The notes: generated by a model from the sequence alone, not told the origin. 34,694 bases of DNA from RPQK01 sp041946865 (GCA_041946865.1 JBHGBF010000026.1:1-34694), one strand, 5' to 3'; positions 25,943 through 33,206 are shown, counted from the first letter of the stretch. Program-made: numbers and translations.

Positions 25943-26599
25943 CTAACCCTGATTCTCATCCATCAAGACGATACGCATAATGTCGTCAGCAACTGTGAAA
26001 TCCGCAGATCGACCGGATTGTGACAACACCGTCTTAATTTGCTCCAGAGAAGGGTAGGCCGGATCTCGCCCGAAACACCTAGCGTCGTCGATCAATACTA
26101 CGTGCCGGAACGGCGACCGCAGGATGAGGATAAGCTCGTTAAGCGCGGGACAATCAAGCTCGCCCCTGGCCGTGTCCCCTCCCGAATAGTGCCCATCGAG
26201 CCAGAACAGTGCCGCTCTGCGTATCTCTTTCAGCACCGTCGCGAGCAAGAAGCCGCTGTCGCCGTTGAGCAATGAAATGTGATGGAAATTGGCGAATCTG
26301 CTCTTCGCGCGCCGAAAGTACAGTTCACTTAATTCAATCGAAAAGACACGATCAAAGTAGCGTCGCATTGCCTCAACCGTGTGTCCCTCGTAGGTACCTG
26401 TCTCAACAAATATCCTTAAGCGGTATTGGCGGGCGTATTTCAGCAATATTGCACGCTTGACCACGTAGGGCGGTGGCAAGGGACGCGCACCTCTCTCCCA
26501 CCACCATACACGTGCCTTGTCCACAGCCCTTCTTAACACCCAAAGCCTAGATAACTCCTGGTAGCACCACCTCACGTGTCTTTCCCTGAGGTAACCCAT
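25943..26599 (-). CDS. Class I SAM-methyltransferase-like protein of unknown function
   Basis: 218 residues. A Rossmann-type methyltransferase core is suggested by RIFVETGTYEGHTVEAM, which resembles a SAM-binding glycine-rich loop, by VFSIELSELYFRRAK, an acidic strand end as in motif II, and by FWLDGHYSGGDTARG and VVLIDDARCFG. Related proteins occur as accessory genes in polysaccharide clusters. About the first 55 residues are basic and Trp-rich and have no recognised domain. Neither the methyl acceptor nor activity can be stated. It is preceded by a 120-base gap, so a separate promoter is possible. Confidence 0.7.
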   Translation of the reverse strand: MGYLRERHVRWCYQELSRLWVLRRAVDKARVWWWERGARPLPPPYVVKRAILLKYARQYRLRIFVETGTYEGHTVEAMRRYFDRVFSIELSELYFRRAKSRFANFHHISLLNGDSGFLLATVLKEIRRAALFWLDGHYSGGDTARGELDCPALNELILILRSPFRHVVLIDDARCFGRDPAYPSLEQIKTVLSQSGRSADFTVADDIMRIVLMDENQG

Positions 26600-26719
26600 C
26601 GTCAGGCCGCCTTTCTGTTTGGGATGGCTACCATTTCAGAACCTCCCTGACTGCAAATCGAAACGCTATCGTCAAACCTAGCCGGCCGGGGCAAGTGTAT
26701 TCCTTCCTGGCTCGTTCGG

Positions 26720-27916
26720 TCACCTACATCGCGCCAAGCCGCTCGACTCGCCTAGAATACGCTCGATCGCCTCACAAAACCTGTCACCTCCGAAATGCTT
26801 ATCGTATCGTTCCAGGGCCGCACGACTCATAGTCTCAAACACATCTGGGTTATCCATGAGATGCTCAACGGCAGTAGCAATCGCCTCCGGATCGCCCGGC
26901 GGTACCAAAATTCCTGTTTCGTTGTCTGCTACCATAGTGGGGATCAAACGATAGTTTGTCGCAATCACGACAGCTCCATAGGCCATTGCTTCTAGAATCG
27001 AGACCGGCTGTCCTTCATTTATGTAGTAAGACGGCAAAAGGAAGACGTGGGCACGTTGAAACGCATGGGTTTTCTCCTTGCCCGCCATCCGTTCGGAATA
27101 GCGAACATATTCACTCAACTGACGGCTGGCAATGTACTCGAAGAACGCCGATCGCGCATCTTCAGGACGACGATGCATACGAGCATCCGGGCTCGAGAGA
27201 AACTCTCCAACAAACGCACACCTGACCGACCGCCCTCTCTGTTTGACCAGCATCTCGACGGCGAGCAGGACGTCCCAGTAACCTTTCGTCTCCATCATGT
27301 TACTGAGATACAACAGTTCAAACGTCTCACCGTGCGGATAGTGTTTCGCTTGGCGGACAAATGCAACAGATCGTTCGGGGAGACCGTTAGGAACCACCCG
27401 CACGATGTCTCGGTAATTATCTAGAAAGGAGTACTGCTCACGGACCCAGTTGCCCTCCACGATAATCGCCGCCACTCTGCTCAGAACCGACTGGACAAGT
27501 CGACGGCCCCAGGGTTTGAGAGAAGCGTAGAAGGGGGCATAATTACCACCGAACTGATGGCAAACGACTCGGTGACCCAGAATAGCAGCCGGCCAGATAA
27601 TTGCAACGTCCCGCATGAAGCCCCAGAACGACTGAGCAGTAGTGATGTACAAGACTCGGTGAGAGTTAAACACCAGACAAGTCCACACCCTCGGTAGAAG
27701 CCAGATGAAATCAAGCAAGCGAGAAACGCCGAAACATCCATTCATCCGCCTAGACTTCTTTTTGCTTTGTGAGATGTCGAAGGTGGTCAGGCTCCAGCCC
27801 TTTGAGTTCAGTTCATCAACTATCATCTGGAACATCATTGCTTGACCGGAGAACTGCGAGCCAGAATGTCTGAGCATCGGTCCCACCGCGAGAACGTGTC
27901 GTCTCCGAAAGGTCAT
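26720..27916 (-). CDS. GT4 glycosyltransferase
   Basis: GT-B glycosyltransferase. The start is the ATG at 27916 (MTFRRRHVLAVGPMLRHSGSQ), because it overlaps the epimerase stop as ATGA (27913-27916); an in-frame start ten codons upstream is less likely. The N-terminal HSGSQFSGQAMMFQMIVDEL is a typical acceptor domain opening. The donor part has LLYLSNMMETKGYWDVLLAVEML, an extended loop typical of this subgroup, and VFLLPSYYINEGQPVSILEAMAYGAVVIAT with the E-x7-E motif, then GILVPPGDPEAIA. It probably adds an early or late sugar of the repeat unit. Confidence 0.91.
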   Translation of the reverse strand: MTFRRRHVLAVGPMLRHSGSQFSGQAMMFQMIVDELNSKGWSLTTFDISQSKKKSRRMNGCFGVSRLLDFIWLLPRVWTCLVFNSHRVLYITTAQSFWGFMRDVAIIWPAAILGHRVVCHQFGGNYAPFYASLKPWGRRLVQSVLSRVAAIIVEGNWVREQYSFLDNYRDIVRVVPNGLPERSVAFVRQAKHYPHGETFELLYLSNMMETKGYWDVLLAVEMLVKQRGRSVRCAFVGEFLSSPDARMHRRPEDARSAFFEYIASRQLSEYVRYSERMAGKEKTHAFQRAHVFLLPSYYINEGQPVSILEAMAYGAVVIATNYRLIPTMVADNETGILVPPGDPEAIATAVEHLMDNPDVFETMSRAALERYDKHFGGDRFCEAIERILGESSGLARCR

Positions 27917-28875
27917 CGTGTCAGGAGGCCGTTTATCCAGTCCCATACAAGGCCAATTCCTTCCCTTAGGCTGGTCTTTGGCCCCCAGCCAAACGCCTTA
28001 CGGATCAGGGAGCAATCCAGGACGTTGTAGGCGCAGTCAAAAGTTCGAGCAGGGTGATACTCAATGTTGCATCGTTTGCCCGTAACATTCTCCATCAGAT
28101 TTAAGAGACTGTTGAGCGAGACTGCTTGCCCTGTCCCGACGTTATACGTTTGAACACTTCCCGGAGAACTGAAGGGACTCTCCAGGCATAGTAAAACGGC
28201 ATCCGCTATATCACTTACGTAAACGAAGTCACGCACCACAGTGCCATCGCCATATACCATCACCGGTTGACCGAGTGCGATTGCTTTTAGGGAGTGGGCT
28301 ATCACCCCCTGGGGCCGGATCAGGTTCTGACCAATACCGTATGCATTCGAAGGCCTTAACACCAGGCCCGTAACACTAGAATGGCTTATAGCTAAGCGGA
28401 GGTAGCATTCACAGATCAGTTTTGTCAGACCATAGCTCGAAATGGGCTTTGTCGGGTGATTTTCAGTCAAAGCGATTTTCTTTTTAGTATTTCCATAGAC
28501 GGTTCCTCCCGACGAAAAGTAGATTATCCGCTTAACTCGGGAAACTTGAAGGCATGTCTGCAGCAGCCGTAGGAAAGGCAACACATTCGACTGGAGATCG
28601 AAACAGGGATCATGCATGCTGCTCGCAGGGAAAGTAGTGTGCGCCATATAAACGATGTCAGTAACACCATCGACAGCGCTCAAAACTTCGCCCGTGTTCT
28701 GGATGTCGCCCTGCTGATACTCTGTTCTCGCAAGCAAATGTCCTTGGCACGGACGGGGTGCCGGATCGCGATCGAATACTCGTACCTCCATTCCGGCGAG
28801 GGAAAGGCGTGAACTCACGTGTGAGCCAATAAAGCCCGCCCCACCAATAATCAAGCACCTTGCATTACCACCCAT
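27913..28875 (-). CDS. NAD-dependent epimerase/dehydratase (GalE-like)
   Basis: Extended SDR enzyme of UDP-glucose 4-epimerase style. Motifs are CLIIGGAGFIGSHVSSRL (NAD binding), RIIYFSSGGTVYGN (catalytic Ser), SSYGLTKLICECYL (Tyr and Lys), LRPSNAYGIGQN, and VVRDFVYVSDIADAVLLCL. I use the ATG at 28875 (MGGNARCLIIGG) with AGGA five bases upstream; an upstream in-frame GTG at 28905 would add ten atypical residues. It is the first gene of the polysaccharide block on the minus strand, so a promoter should lie in the gene-poor DNA above 28.9 kb; I could not identify a convincing one. Likely role: interconverting UDP-hexoses or UDP-N-acetylhexosamines for the glycan. Confidence 0.9.
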   Translation of the reverse strand: MGGNARCLIIGGAGFIGSHVSSRLSLAGMEVRVFDRDPAPRPCQGHLLARTEYQQGDIQNTGEVLSAVDGVTDIVYMAHTTFPASSMHDPCFDLQSNVLPFLRLLQTCLQVSRVKRIIYFSSGGTVYGNTKKKIALTENHPTKPISSYGLTKLICECYLRLAISHSSVTGLVLRPSNAYGIGQNLIRPQGVIAHSLKAIALGQPVMVYGDGTVVRDFVYVSDIADAVLLCLESPFSSPGSVQTYNVGTGQAVSLNSLLNLMENVTGKRCNIEYHPARTFDCAYNVLDCSLIRKAFGWGPKTSLREGIGLVWDWINGLLTR

Positions 28876-28905
28876 AGATCCTGGATTTCTCAAATCCCAT
28901 TGCAC

Positions 28906-30091
28906 TCGAATCGCAAATCGTGCTCGCGCTCAAGTGCGACTCAGTGTCGATAGCGACCGAGTAACATTTTCAAGGCTTGCAGTGGGGGACTACCTTGAGA
29001 ATTTCGAGGGGGCCGGCCCGAAAGGCCGAAGAGCGTGGCTTCAAGGGGGACCGCCTAGCCCTTGCCGAAGCGGAGACGGCGAAATGTATGGGTTGGGGCT
29101 AATCCCGGATGTCGGCAACTACAAGTGAAGTCGACATGGCTCTGCGCAGATTCATAAGACCGTGGCGCGGGACCTGGGCGATCCAAGCAGGCAAAGAGCC
29201 GAATTCGGTCGCTGGTCACGTCGCCCTGGCTCGGTGACCTCCAACTCGTCCACTCTCGCCCGTCCTTCTGGACACAGCTTCGCTTTCTGACTTACAGAAC
29301 GCACCGAAATAGGACCCCCGCCCATCAGGCCTTGGATGGCATAAGGACAGCTGAACACGGTTGAAATCGCCACTGTCGGTTGCGGTTCTTGTCCCCCGGG
29401 ATTTCGACACGAAACGGTCTGCAAGAACTTATGTCTCTCAGCACGCCTTCCTAGAGATCCATTGCCCCAGACACGCGGGATTATTGTTAAATCTGAGCCA
29501 GCAGTCAACACAAGACCCCAGCGATACTCGGTTAACGTCGCACCAGGTTTACCTTTTTCTGTATGCCACCGAGTTGTTAAAGCGACTGCCAACTTGCCGC
29601 ATCGCGCGGTTCGTGGAAATCACAGAGCATGGGACAACTCGTCGGATTTCGACACGACCACCAGGTGGATCGGCAAACGAGTGAACCAGGATCGTACATT
29701 TGCTTACCACGTCGTCCCACGTGCTTTTGCCCGAATGAATCCCGGCTTGCGCGTTCATGGTGTCGCACGTGATAACCAGGTCGGCCGTTTACTTGCAACC
29801 AATCGGCGGGTGAGTGGCCTCGGACGCGAGCGGCCGAAGGTCTGGGTGTACTGATTATCGGGGACCGCCAGCCAGAAGCGGCTGTCGCCCACGGCGAGAT
29901 CGGAAGGCTGCACGTGTCTGCGCACTTCGTCCAGCATGGCCGCGATACTCACGCATCGATACAGCCTCCAACCCGTGACGTTGCCCGTGAGGTTGTTCGC
30001 CATGAAAGCCGAGATCAGCAGTAACGGACAGAGAGTCTCCAGCAGGCACTCCCACTCGAAAAATCCAGCACCGGCCCTTTTCGAAAGCTCC
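28906..30091. other. Gene-poor region of about 1.2 kb
   Basis: No convincing coding gene was found on either strand. Open frames exist (for example 29592-29152 and 30003-29755 on the minus strand, 29462-29854 on the plus strand). Their translations show no motif I recognise, have skewed composition and overlap one another. It separates the polysaccharide operon from the accessory island and should hold the operon promoter. It may also contain decayed genes. A GC-rich inverted stretch GGCCGGCCCGAAAGGCCG lies near 29010-29030. Confidence 0.5.
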
Positions 30092-30097
30092 TATAAT
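30092..30097 (+). promoter_or_regulatory. Consensus -10 box upstream of the truncated YdcF-type gene
   Basis: A perfect TATAAT lies 17 bases before the ATG at 30115. No clear -35 hexamer is visible at the usual distance, and no Shine-Dalgarno stands between the box and the ATG. The transcript leader would be only about ten bases. Confidence 0.35.
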
Positions 30098-30114
30098 CCT
30101 CCACGGCGCTCACC

Positions 30115-30462
30115 ATGAAAGTCCTCTCTGTGAGACCGATTGTGCGAATCAGCCGGGTCGTGGTCGTGGTTTGGGGCGCGATCGCGCTCGTGCCGATCAC
30201 TCTGGCGTTCACGAGCTGCCCTGGGCGGATGCACGAGTGGGTGGCTACGGATTCGGGCGGCTTGCAGGACAAGCCGGAAGTCATCGTCCTGCTCGGGGGC
30301 GCGGGTATTCCCAGCAAGTCGGGGCTTATGCGTACTTTCACGACCGCTGAGCAAGCCCGGGAGCATCCCGAGGCGGTCGTGGTCGTAACACTTCGTTCCG
30401 ATGCCGGGAAGGAAGATAGCTATATCGCCCGAATGAAGAAGGAACAGGCGCCGGAACGCTAA
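30115..30462 (+). CDS. Truncated YdcF/ElyC-type (DUF218) membrane-anchored protein
   Basis: 115 residues. One N-terminal membrane helix (about 13-33) is followed by VIVLLGGAGIPSKSGLMRTFTTAEQA and AVVVVTL. These correspond to the first half of the DUF218/YdcF fold, a family linked to envelope polysaccharide metabolism. Full-length members are roughly 200 residues, and here the C-terminal half is missing. The final codons (PER, stop) are supplied by the dispersed repeat that begins at 30453, so the gene appears to have been cut and closed by the repeat. It is the only plus-strand gene with reasonable support in the window. It may be non-functional; the family match is by eye. Confidence 0.55.
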   Translation: MKVLSVRPIVRISRVVVVVWGAIALVPITLAFTSCPGRMHEWVATDSGGLQDKPEVIVLLGGAGIPSKSGLMRTFTTAEQAREHPEAVVVVTLRSDAGKEDSYIARMKKEQAPER

Positions 30463-30527
30463 TCTGCGCTGATCTGCGCTTATCCGCTTGTCGGAGATCA
30501 GCGCGGATCAGCGGGGATCAGGGTTCC
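30453..30527. repeat. Dispersed repeat, copy 3: palindromic double copy between convergent genes
   Basis: Two copies face each other. The left arm (30453-30486) starts GGAACGCTAATCTGCGCTGA; the right arm (about 30492-30527), read on the minus strand, starts GGAACCCTGATCCCCGCTGA. They are separated by about six bases and could form a long imperfect hairpin. The left arm contains the stop of the plus-strand gene, and the right arm lies 17 bases beyond the stop of the minus-strand gene. No U-tract follows, so it is not a classical intrinsic terminator. Confidence 0.85.
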
Positions 30528-30543
30528 GTGCCGTCGGCTGGCT

Positions 30544-31122
30544 TTACGGCTCGTCGACGTGCTGGAGCACTCCGAAGACCTCGGGGCCGTTTGCCATCGA
30601 GACGCCGGAGATCGTGACTTCAAGCGACACGAGCTGGCCGAGGCGAAGACGGCGGGCGGTGTAGGTCGAGGCCAGAAGGTGGTACGTCAAAGTCATGTGG
30701 TCCTGCTTTACGGTCAGGACCACCAGGCCCGCACCCGAACAGCCGATCCTCTCTGAATCCGGTTTCCAGATGGCAAAAGACATCAGTCCGCGCAGCGTCT
30801 CGGCAATCCGCTGCGCACTCAGGCTGGACGGTTCCGGATAGCTGCGTCCGCCAAGCGTGTACAAGCCGCTGAATTGACGCGCCGCGCTCACAGGCAGGAC
30901 ATCCATGTCTCTCAGGTCCGTGACGTTGGCCCCGGCCACGGCAATTTGTTTCCCGTAGGTCCTGCTTTTGAGAGTTGCGGCAACCTCCTCAGGCGCCGAA
31001 GAAGTCTTCAGAGCCGCGGCGGCTTCCTGGATGATCGCCTTCAGATCCAGGTTGTCGCCGGCGCCGTCAGCCCAGACAGAAGGGGCCAGTACCACGAAGA
31101 ACAGCAGGTAGCGTAATCTCAT
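30544..31122 (-). CDS. Secreted protein of unknown function
   Basis: 192 residues from the ATG at 31122, which is fixed by GGGGAGGAAAGCC directly upstream; the frame is open further upstream but without a credible start. The N-terminus MRLRYLLFFVVLAPSVWADG is a clean signal peptide, with likely cleavage after VWA or nearby. The mature part has no motif I recognise. It is mixed alpha/beta in appearance, with an Ala/Lys-rich helix near the start and several beta-prone segments (HMTLTYHLLASTY, LVSLEVTISGVSM). The gene converges on the truncated YdcF-type gene with the palindromic repeat between them. Confidence 0.75.
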   Translation of the reverse strand: MRLRYLLFFVVLAPSVWADGAGDNLDLKAIIQEAAAALKTSSAPEEVAATLKSRTYGKQIAVAGANVTDLRDMDVLPVSAARQFSGLYTLGGRSYPEPSSLSAQRIAETLRGLMSFAIWKPDSERIGCSGAGLVVLTVKQDHMTLTYHLLASTYTARRLRLGQLVSLEVTISGVSMANGPEVFGVLQHVDEP

Positions 31123-31234
31123 GGCTTTCCTCCCCCCAAATGAAAGCCTAAACGCGTATATGTCACGAAACAGGCGCGAATGCAAGAAATTATGGCTGCG
31201 GCTGCCGCCGCCCCCGTTTCGCGTTTTCAAGCGA

Positions 31235-31397
31235 CGCTTCGCGCCTGTCAGTCCCGGACCTTGGCCGCCATGATTTCTTTCGGACTGGAGCAGAGTTTAC
31301 ATCATGTGTGAGGGAAGTGCGCACGAAACATGTAGATTTCGTTTTTTTTCGCATGGGAATGGGAACGCTAATCTGCGCTAATCTGCGCTGATCGGAT
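31235..31397 (+). repeat. Long direct repeat, left copy
   Basis: About 163 bases, from CGCTTCGCGCCTGTCAGTCC to GATCGGAT, repeated with scattered substitutions and small indels at 32631-32787. The last 36 bases are dispersed-repeat copy 4. The pair brackets the AbiE-type toxin and its partner in direct orientation. A conserved internal part includes AGTGCGCACGAAACATG and an eight-T run. Confidence 0.85.
31361..31397 (+). repeat. Dispersed 10-bp-period repeat, copy 4
   Basis: Plus-strand copy starting GGGAACGCTAATCTGCGCTA and running through a third unit to GATCGGAT. It forms the right end of the left long direct repeat and lies directly before the DUF4143 fragment. Confidence 0.85.
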
Positions 31398-31399
31398 AA

Positions 31400-31525
31400 G
31401 TGGCATATGGCCCGAAATCTTTCGTGGCCATGGAAGTCAAAGGCGCCGACAGGATTCATCCCAAGGACATGAAAGGACTGACGGCGTTCCTGGAGCCGAT
31501 TTTGAGACGCTCGCGACCGCCGTAA
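31400..31525 (+). pseudogene. C-terminal fragment of a DUF4143-containing ATPase
   Basis: The plus strand reads VAYGPKSFVAMEVKGADRIH and then PKDMKGLTAFLEPILRRS to a TAA at 31523. This matches the C-terminal end of AAA-type ATPases with the DUF4143 domain, where a restriction-endonuclease-like DFV-x-Y-G-P...A-x-E-V-K...P-x-D-x-x-G-L motif is typical. A stop precedes it at 31397-31399, inside the end of the dispersed repeat. The remaining roughly 350 or more residues of such a protein are absent, so it is a remnant abutting the repeat. Confidence 0.6.
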
Positions 31526-31545
31526 AGCAGCACTCCCCGGCCCTG

Positions 31546-31575
31546 ACGTCGATCTTCCGTAAAGCATCGGAACGC
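31546..31575 (+). repeat. 30-bp perfect repeat, left copy
   Basis: Thirty bases from ACGTCGATCTTCCGTAAAGC to GGAACGC, identical to 34532-34561. Both copies are followed by dispersed-repeat sequence; here that continuation is decayed (31569-31593). The two copies enclose the whole toxin-antitoxin block in direct orientation. Confidence 0.85.
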
Positions 31576-31593
31576 CAATCTGTATTCCAATCG
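31569..31593 (+). repeat. Degenerate dispersed repeat
   Basis: GGAACGCCAATCTGTATTCC followed by AATC resembles the consensus GGAACGCTAATCTGCGCTAA with several substitutions, including loss of the TAA. It overlaps the end of the 30-bp repeat. Probably an old, diverged copy. Confidence 0.45.
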
Positions 31594-31607
31594 CCCGCCG
31601 AGTTCTA

Positions 31608-32261
31608 TCAGGGCAGTACGAGTCGCTCGCCGAGATCATGAAGATCCGAAACGAAGCGATCCGGCGCCGGAGTGTTGATCCATTTGATGAGCTCCCAGTC
31701 TTCCTGGGAGGCGGAAAGAAGACGGCGTGCCACGTCGGGAGGGAAAATCCCGGCCGCTTTTCCCGCCGCCCCCGCCAGTGCCTCCGAGAGGGACAGTCCC
31801 TTGATGCAGCAAAAACCCCAGATGTCGGCCAGGTCCTTGGGCTCGTCACGGTCGATCAGCGCTCTGATTTTGTTCGCCAGAATGTTCTGCGCACTGTCCA
31901 GGCGCCCCAAGACCGGATGCTCCAAAACATCACCGACCCGAGAGGGCACATCGTTGACAAGCTCTACCTTAAGGTCAATGTCTTCAGAAGAAAGGACCAG
32001 TCGACAAAAACGTCGGTCCCTTTGCCGAACGTCTATCCTCCATGCTCCACTCCACCCCTGGATCACTCGATCGCACCAGACGCCAAAGGAAGGGTCATCG
32101 TTTGTGAAGAAGTCGAGGTCGTCCGAGAACCGATGCTCGAGGTAGCCCCTGGAAGCCGCAGTACCCCCAGTCAGGTAAAAGCCTGTCTTGAGCCGGCGCA
32201 GGTTACTGATCAGCCGATCCTGAAATGGGTAAAGGCGGTCGAAGTAAAAGGAGCGATCCAT
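31608..32261 (-). CDS. AbiEii-type nucleotidyltransferase toxin
   Basis: 217-residue nucleotidyltransferase of the AbiEii/AbiGii toxin family, which blocks growth by modifying tRNA or other targets in type IV-like toxin-antitoxin systems. GFYLTGGTAASRGYLEHRFS followed by DDLDFF at 28-52 gives the G-G and D-x-D motifs (Asp48 and Asp50) of the polymerase-beta fold. LVLSSEDIDLKVELVNDV contributes a further acidic strand, and ANKIRALIDRDEPKDLADIW is the conserved Lys and Asp motif of the family. It is on the short side for the family, without a long C-terminal domain. Its partner lies 46 bases upstream in the same orientation. The pair lies between the two long direct repeats. Confidence 0.9.
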   Translation of the reverse strand: MDRSFYFDRLYPFQDRLISNLRRLKTGFYLTGGTAASRGYLEHRFSDDLDFFTNDDPSFGVWCDRVIQGWSGAWRIDVRQRDRRFCRLVLSSEDIDLKVELVNDVPSRVGDVLEHPVLGRLDSAQNILANKIRALIDRDEPKDLADIWGFCCIKGLSLSEALAGAAGKAAGIFPPDVARRLLSASQEDWELIKWINTPAPDRFVSDLHDLGERLVLP

Positions 32262-32307
32262 ATTGTTCTCGCGTGCCTTCGGAAAGCCCCGTGGTGGTGT
32301 CGCGCGA

Positions 32308-32589
32308 TTATGTCAGCACTTCCGGATGATGAGTCGGAAGCCAATCCACTAAAAAATCGAGGCCACGCCGTCGTGACTCCGAACGCACGCGCACGCGCCA
32401 GCGCGGCCATCCCTCAACCAGAGACCGGAAACCAATAAGCCGGAGAATTTCCTCGTATCGACCGTTTTCCAGCACGCGGACGACCGCCCAGTCACGGTCC
32501 AGTCGTCCGACCGTCAGGTGGCCTGCCAGAATCTCGCGAAACTGGGCCTCGTCAATGTTGTAATCCCAAACGTAACGGGATCGCGCCAT
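32308..32589 (-). CDS. Probable antitoxin partner of the AbiEii-type toxin
   Basis: Small protein of 93 residues from the ATG at 32589; an ATG three codons upstream is an alternative. The sequence (YVWDYNIDEAQFREILAG, then GRLDRDWAVVRVLENGRYEE) belongs to a small conserved family that I associate with AbiEii-type genes, but it lacks a helix-turn-helix like that of AbiEi. The role as antitoxin is inferred from size, order and pairing. A TAGAAT box ends eight bases before the start codon without a Shine-Dalgarno, suggesting a leaderless transcript. Confidence 0.72.
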   Translation of the reverse strand: MARSRYVWDYNIDEAQFREILAGHLTVGRLDRDWAVVRVLENGRYEEILRLIGFRSLVEGWPRWRVRVRSESRRRGLDFLVDWLPTHHPEVLT

Positions 32590-32596
32590 GCTTCCC

Positions 32597-32602
32597 ATTC
32601 TA
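32597..32602 (-). promoter_or_regulatory. -10-like box of the AbiE-type operon
   Basis: TAGAAT on the minus strand, with seven bases between it and the ATG at 32589. This spacing would place the transcription start at or near the A of ATG. No clear -35 element was found. Confidence 0.3.
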
Positions 32603-32630
32603 GCAGCTGCCGTTTCGACCCCGCGAGCCG

Positions 32631-32787
32631 CGCTTCGCGCCTGTCAGTCCCGGGCCTTGGCGGCCATGATTCCTGTCGGGCTGGAGCAGAATTTACAGCA
32701 TTTGTGAGGAAAGTGCGCACGAAACATGCCGATTTCGTTTTTTTTCGCATGGGAACGCTAATCTGCGCTAATCTGCGCTGATCGGAT
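32631..32787 (+). repeat. Long direct repeat, right copy
   Basis: About 157 bases matching 31235-31397 from CGCTTCGCGCCTGTCAGTCC to GATCGGAT, with a short deletion near the GCATGGGAACGC junction. It sits immediately upstream of the AbiE-type operon and ends in dispersed-repeat copy 5. Confidence 0.85.
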
Positions 32788-32820
32788 CAGCGGCAGATCA
32801 GCGTAGACTAGCGTTCCGGG
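32751..32820. repeat. Dispersed repeat, copy 5: palindromic double copy
   Basis: The left arm starts GGGAACGCTAATCTGCGCTA on the plus strand. The right arm, read on the minus strand from 32817, starts GGAACGCTAGTCTACGCTGA. The arms meet near 32784 and can pair into a long hairpin. The right arm contains the stop codon of the GxxExxY gene, and the left arm is the end of the long direct repeat. Confidence 0.85.
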
Positions 32821-33206
32821 ATGAATTCCGAGAGAATCAGGCGTTTCCATTCGAGCGTGTCTGGATGCCCGAAATTCAACAGGTAACCGACCGGGGAGCG
32901 GCTGATCCGCAGGTAGTTGAGGAGTTGAGCCTCGTGTTCACTCGCCAGCCCGCTCACTGCTTTCAACTCAACCACCAGGCATCCGAACACCAGCAGATCG
33001 GGCACGTAGCGCTTGTTCAGGCGCCGCCCTTTGTATGAACAGCTCAGCTCCGGCTTGGACTGATACGCAATGCCCCGCAACTCCAGCTCGAGCTCCAGGC
33101 TTTCCTGGTAGATCTCCTCTGCCATGCCGAAGCCGAGGTGGTTGTAGACCTCGAAGGCCGCTCCCATCAATCGGTAACCTTCGTCTTTGTAAATTTCGCG
33201 TCTCAC
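32808..33206 (-). CDS. GxxExxY protein (PDDEXK nuclease-like)
   Basis: 132-residue member of the GxxExxY family, small restriction-endonuclease-fold proteins of unknown role. The naming motif is at 27-33 (Gly27, Glu30, Tyr33 in GFGMAEEIYQESL). The nuclease-type core follows: RYVPDLLVFGCLVVELKAV with Asp70, Glu80 and Lys82, then HEAQLLNYLR with a conserved Gln. Length and completeness are normal. The C-terminal IPER and stop codon are encoded by dispersed-repeat copy 5. The broken VapC gene lies about 90 bases upstream. The GxxExxY family may be functionally tied to the repeats, but the window does not prove this. Confidence 0.9.
   Translation of the reverse strand: MRREIYKDEGYRLMGAAFEVYNHLGFGMAEEIYQESLELELELRGIAYQSKPELSCSYKGRRLNKRYVPDLLVFGCLVVELKAVSGLASEHEAQLLNYLRISRSPVGYLLNFGHPDTLEWKRLILSEFIPER

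Noticed and set aside
29152..29592. 146-codon minus-strand open frame
   Set aside because: No recognisable motif, Gly/Arg/Pro-rich composition and overlap with open frames on the other strand; likely non-coding.
29755..30003. 82-codon minus-strand frame with a protein-like N-terminus
   Set aside because: The first 50 residues look plausible, but the tail is Arg-rich and there is no ribosome site or family match; not supported enough to call.
28906..30091. JUMPstart/ops element upstream of the polysaccharide operon
   Set aside because: No GGCGGTAG-type element was found on the minus strand upstream of the first gene.
31200..31849. Long minus-strand frame crossing the left long repeat and the AbiEii 3' end
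   Set aside because: It overlaps the well-supported AbiEii gene in another frame and contains non-coding repeat sequence; the similar translation before the AbiE partner merely reflects the DNA repeat.
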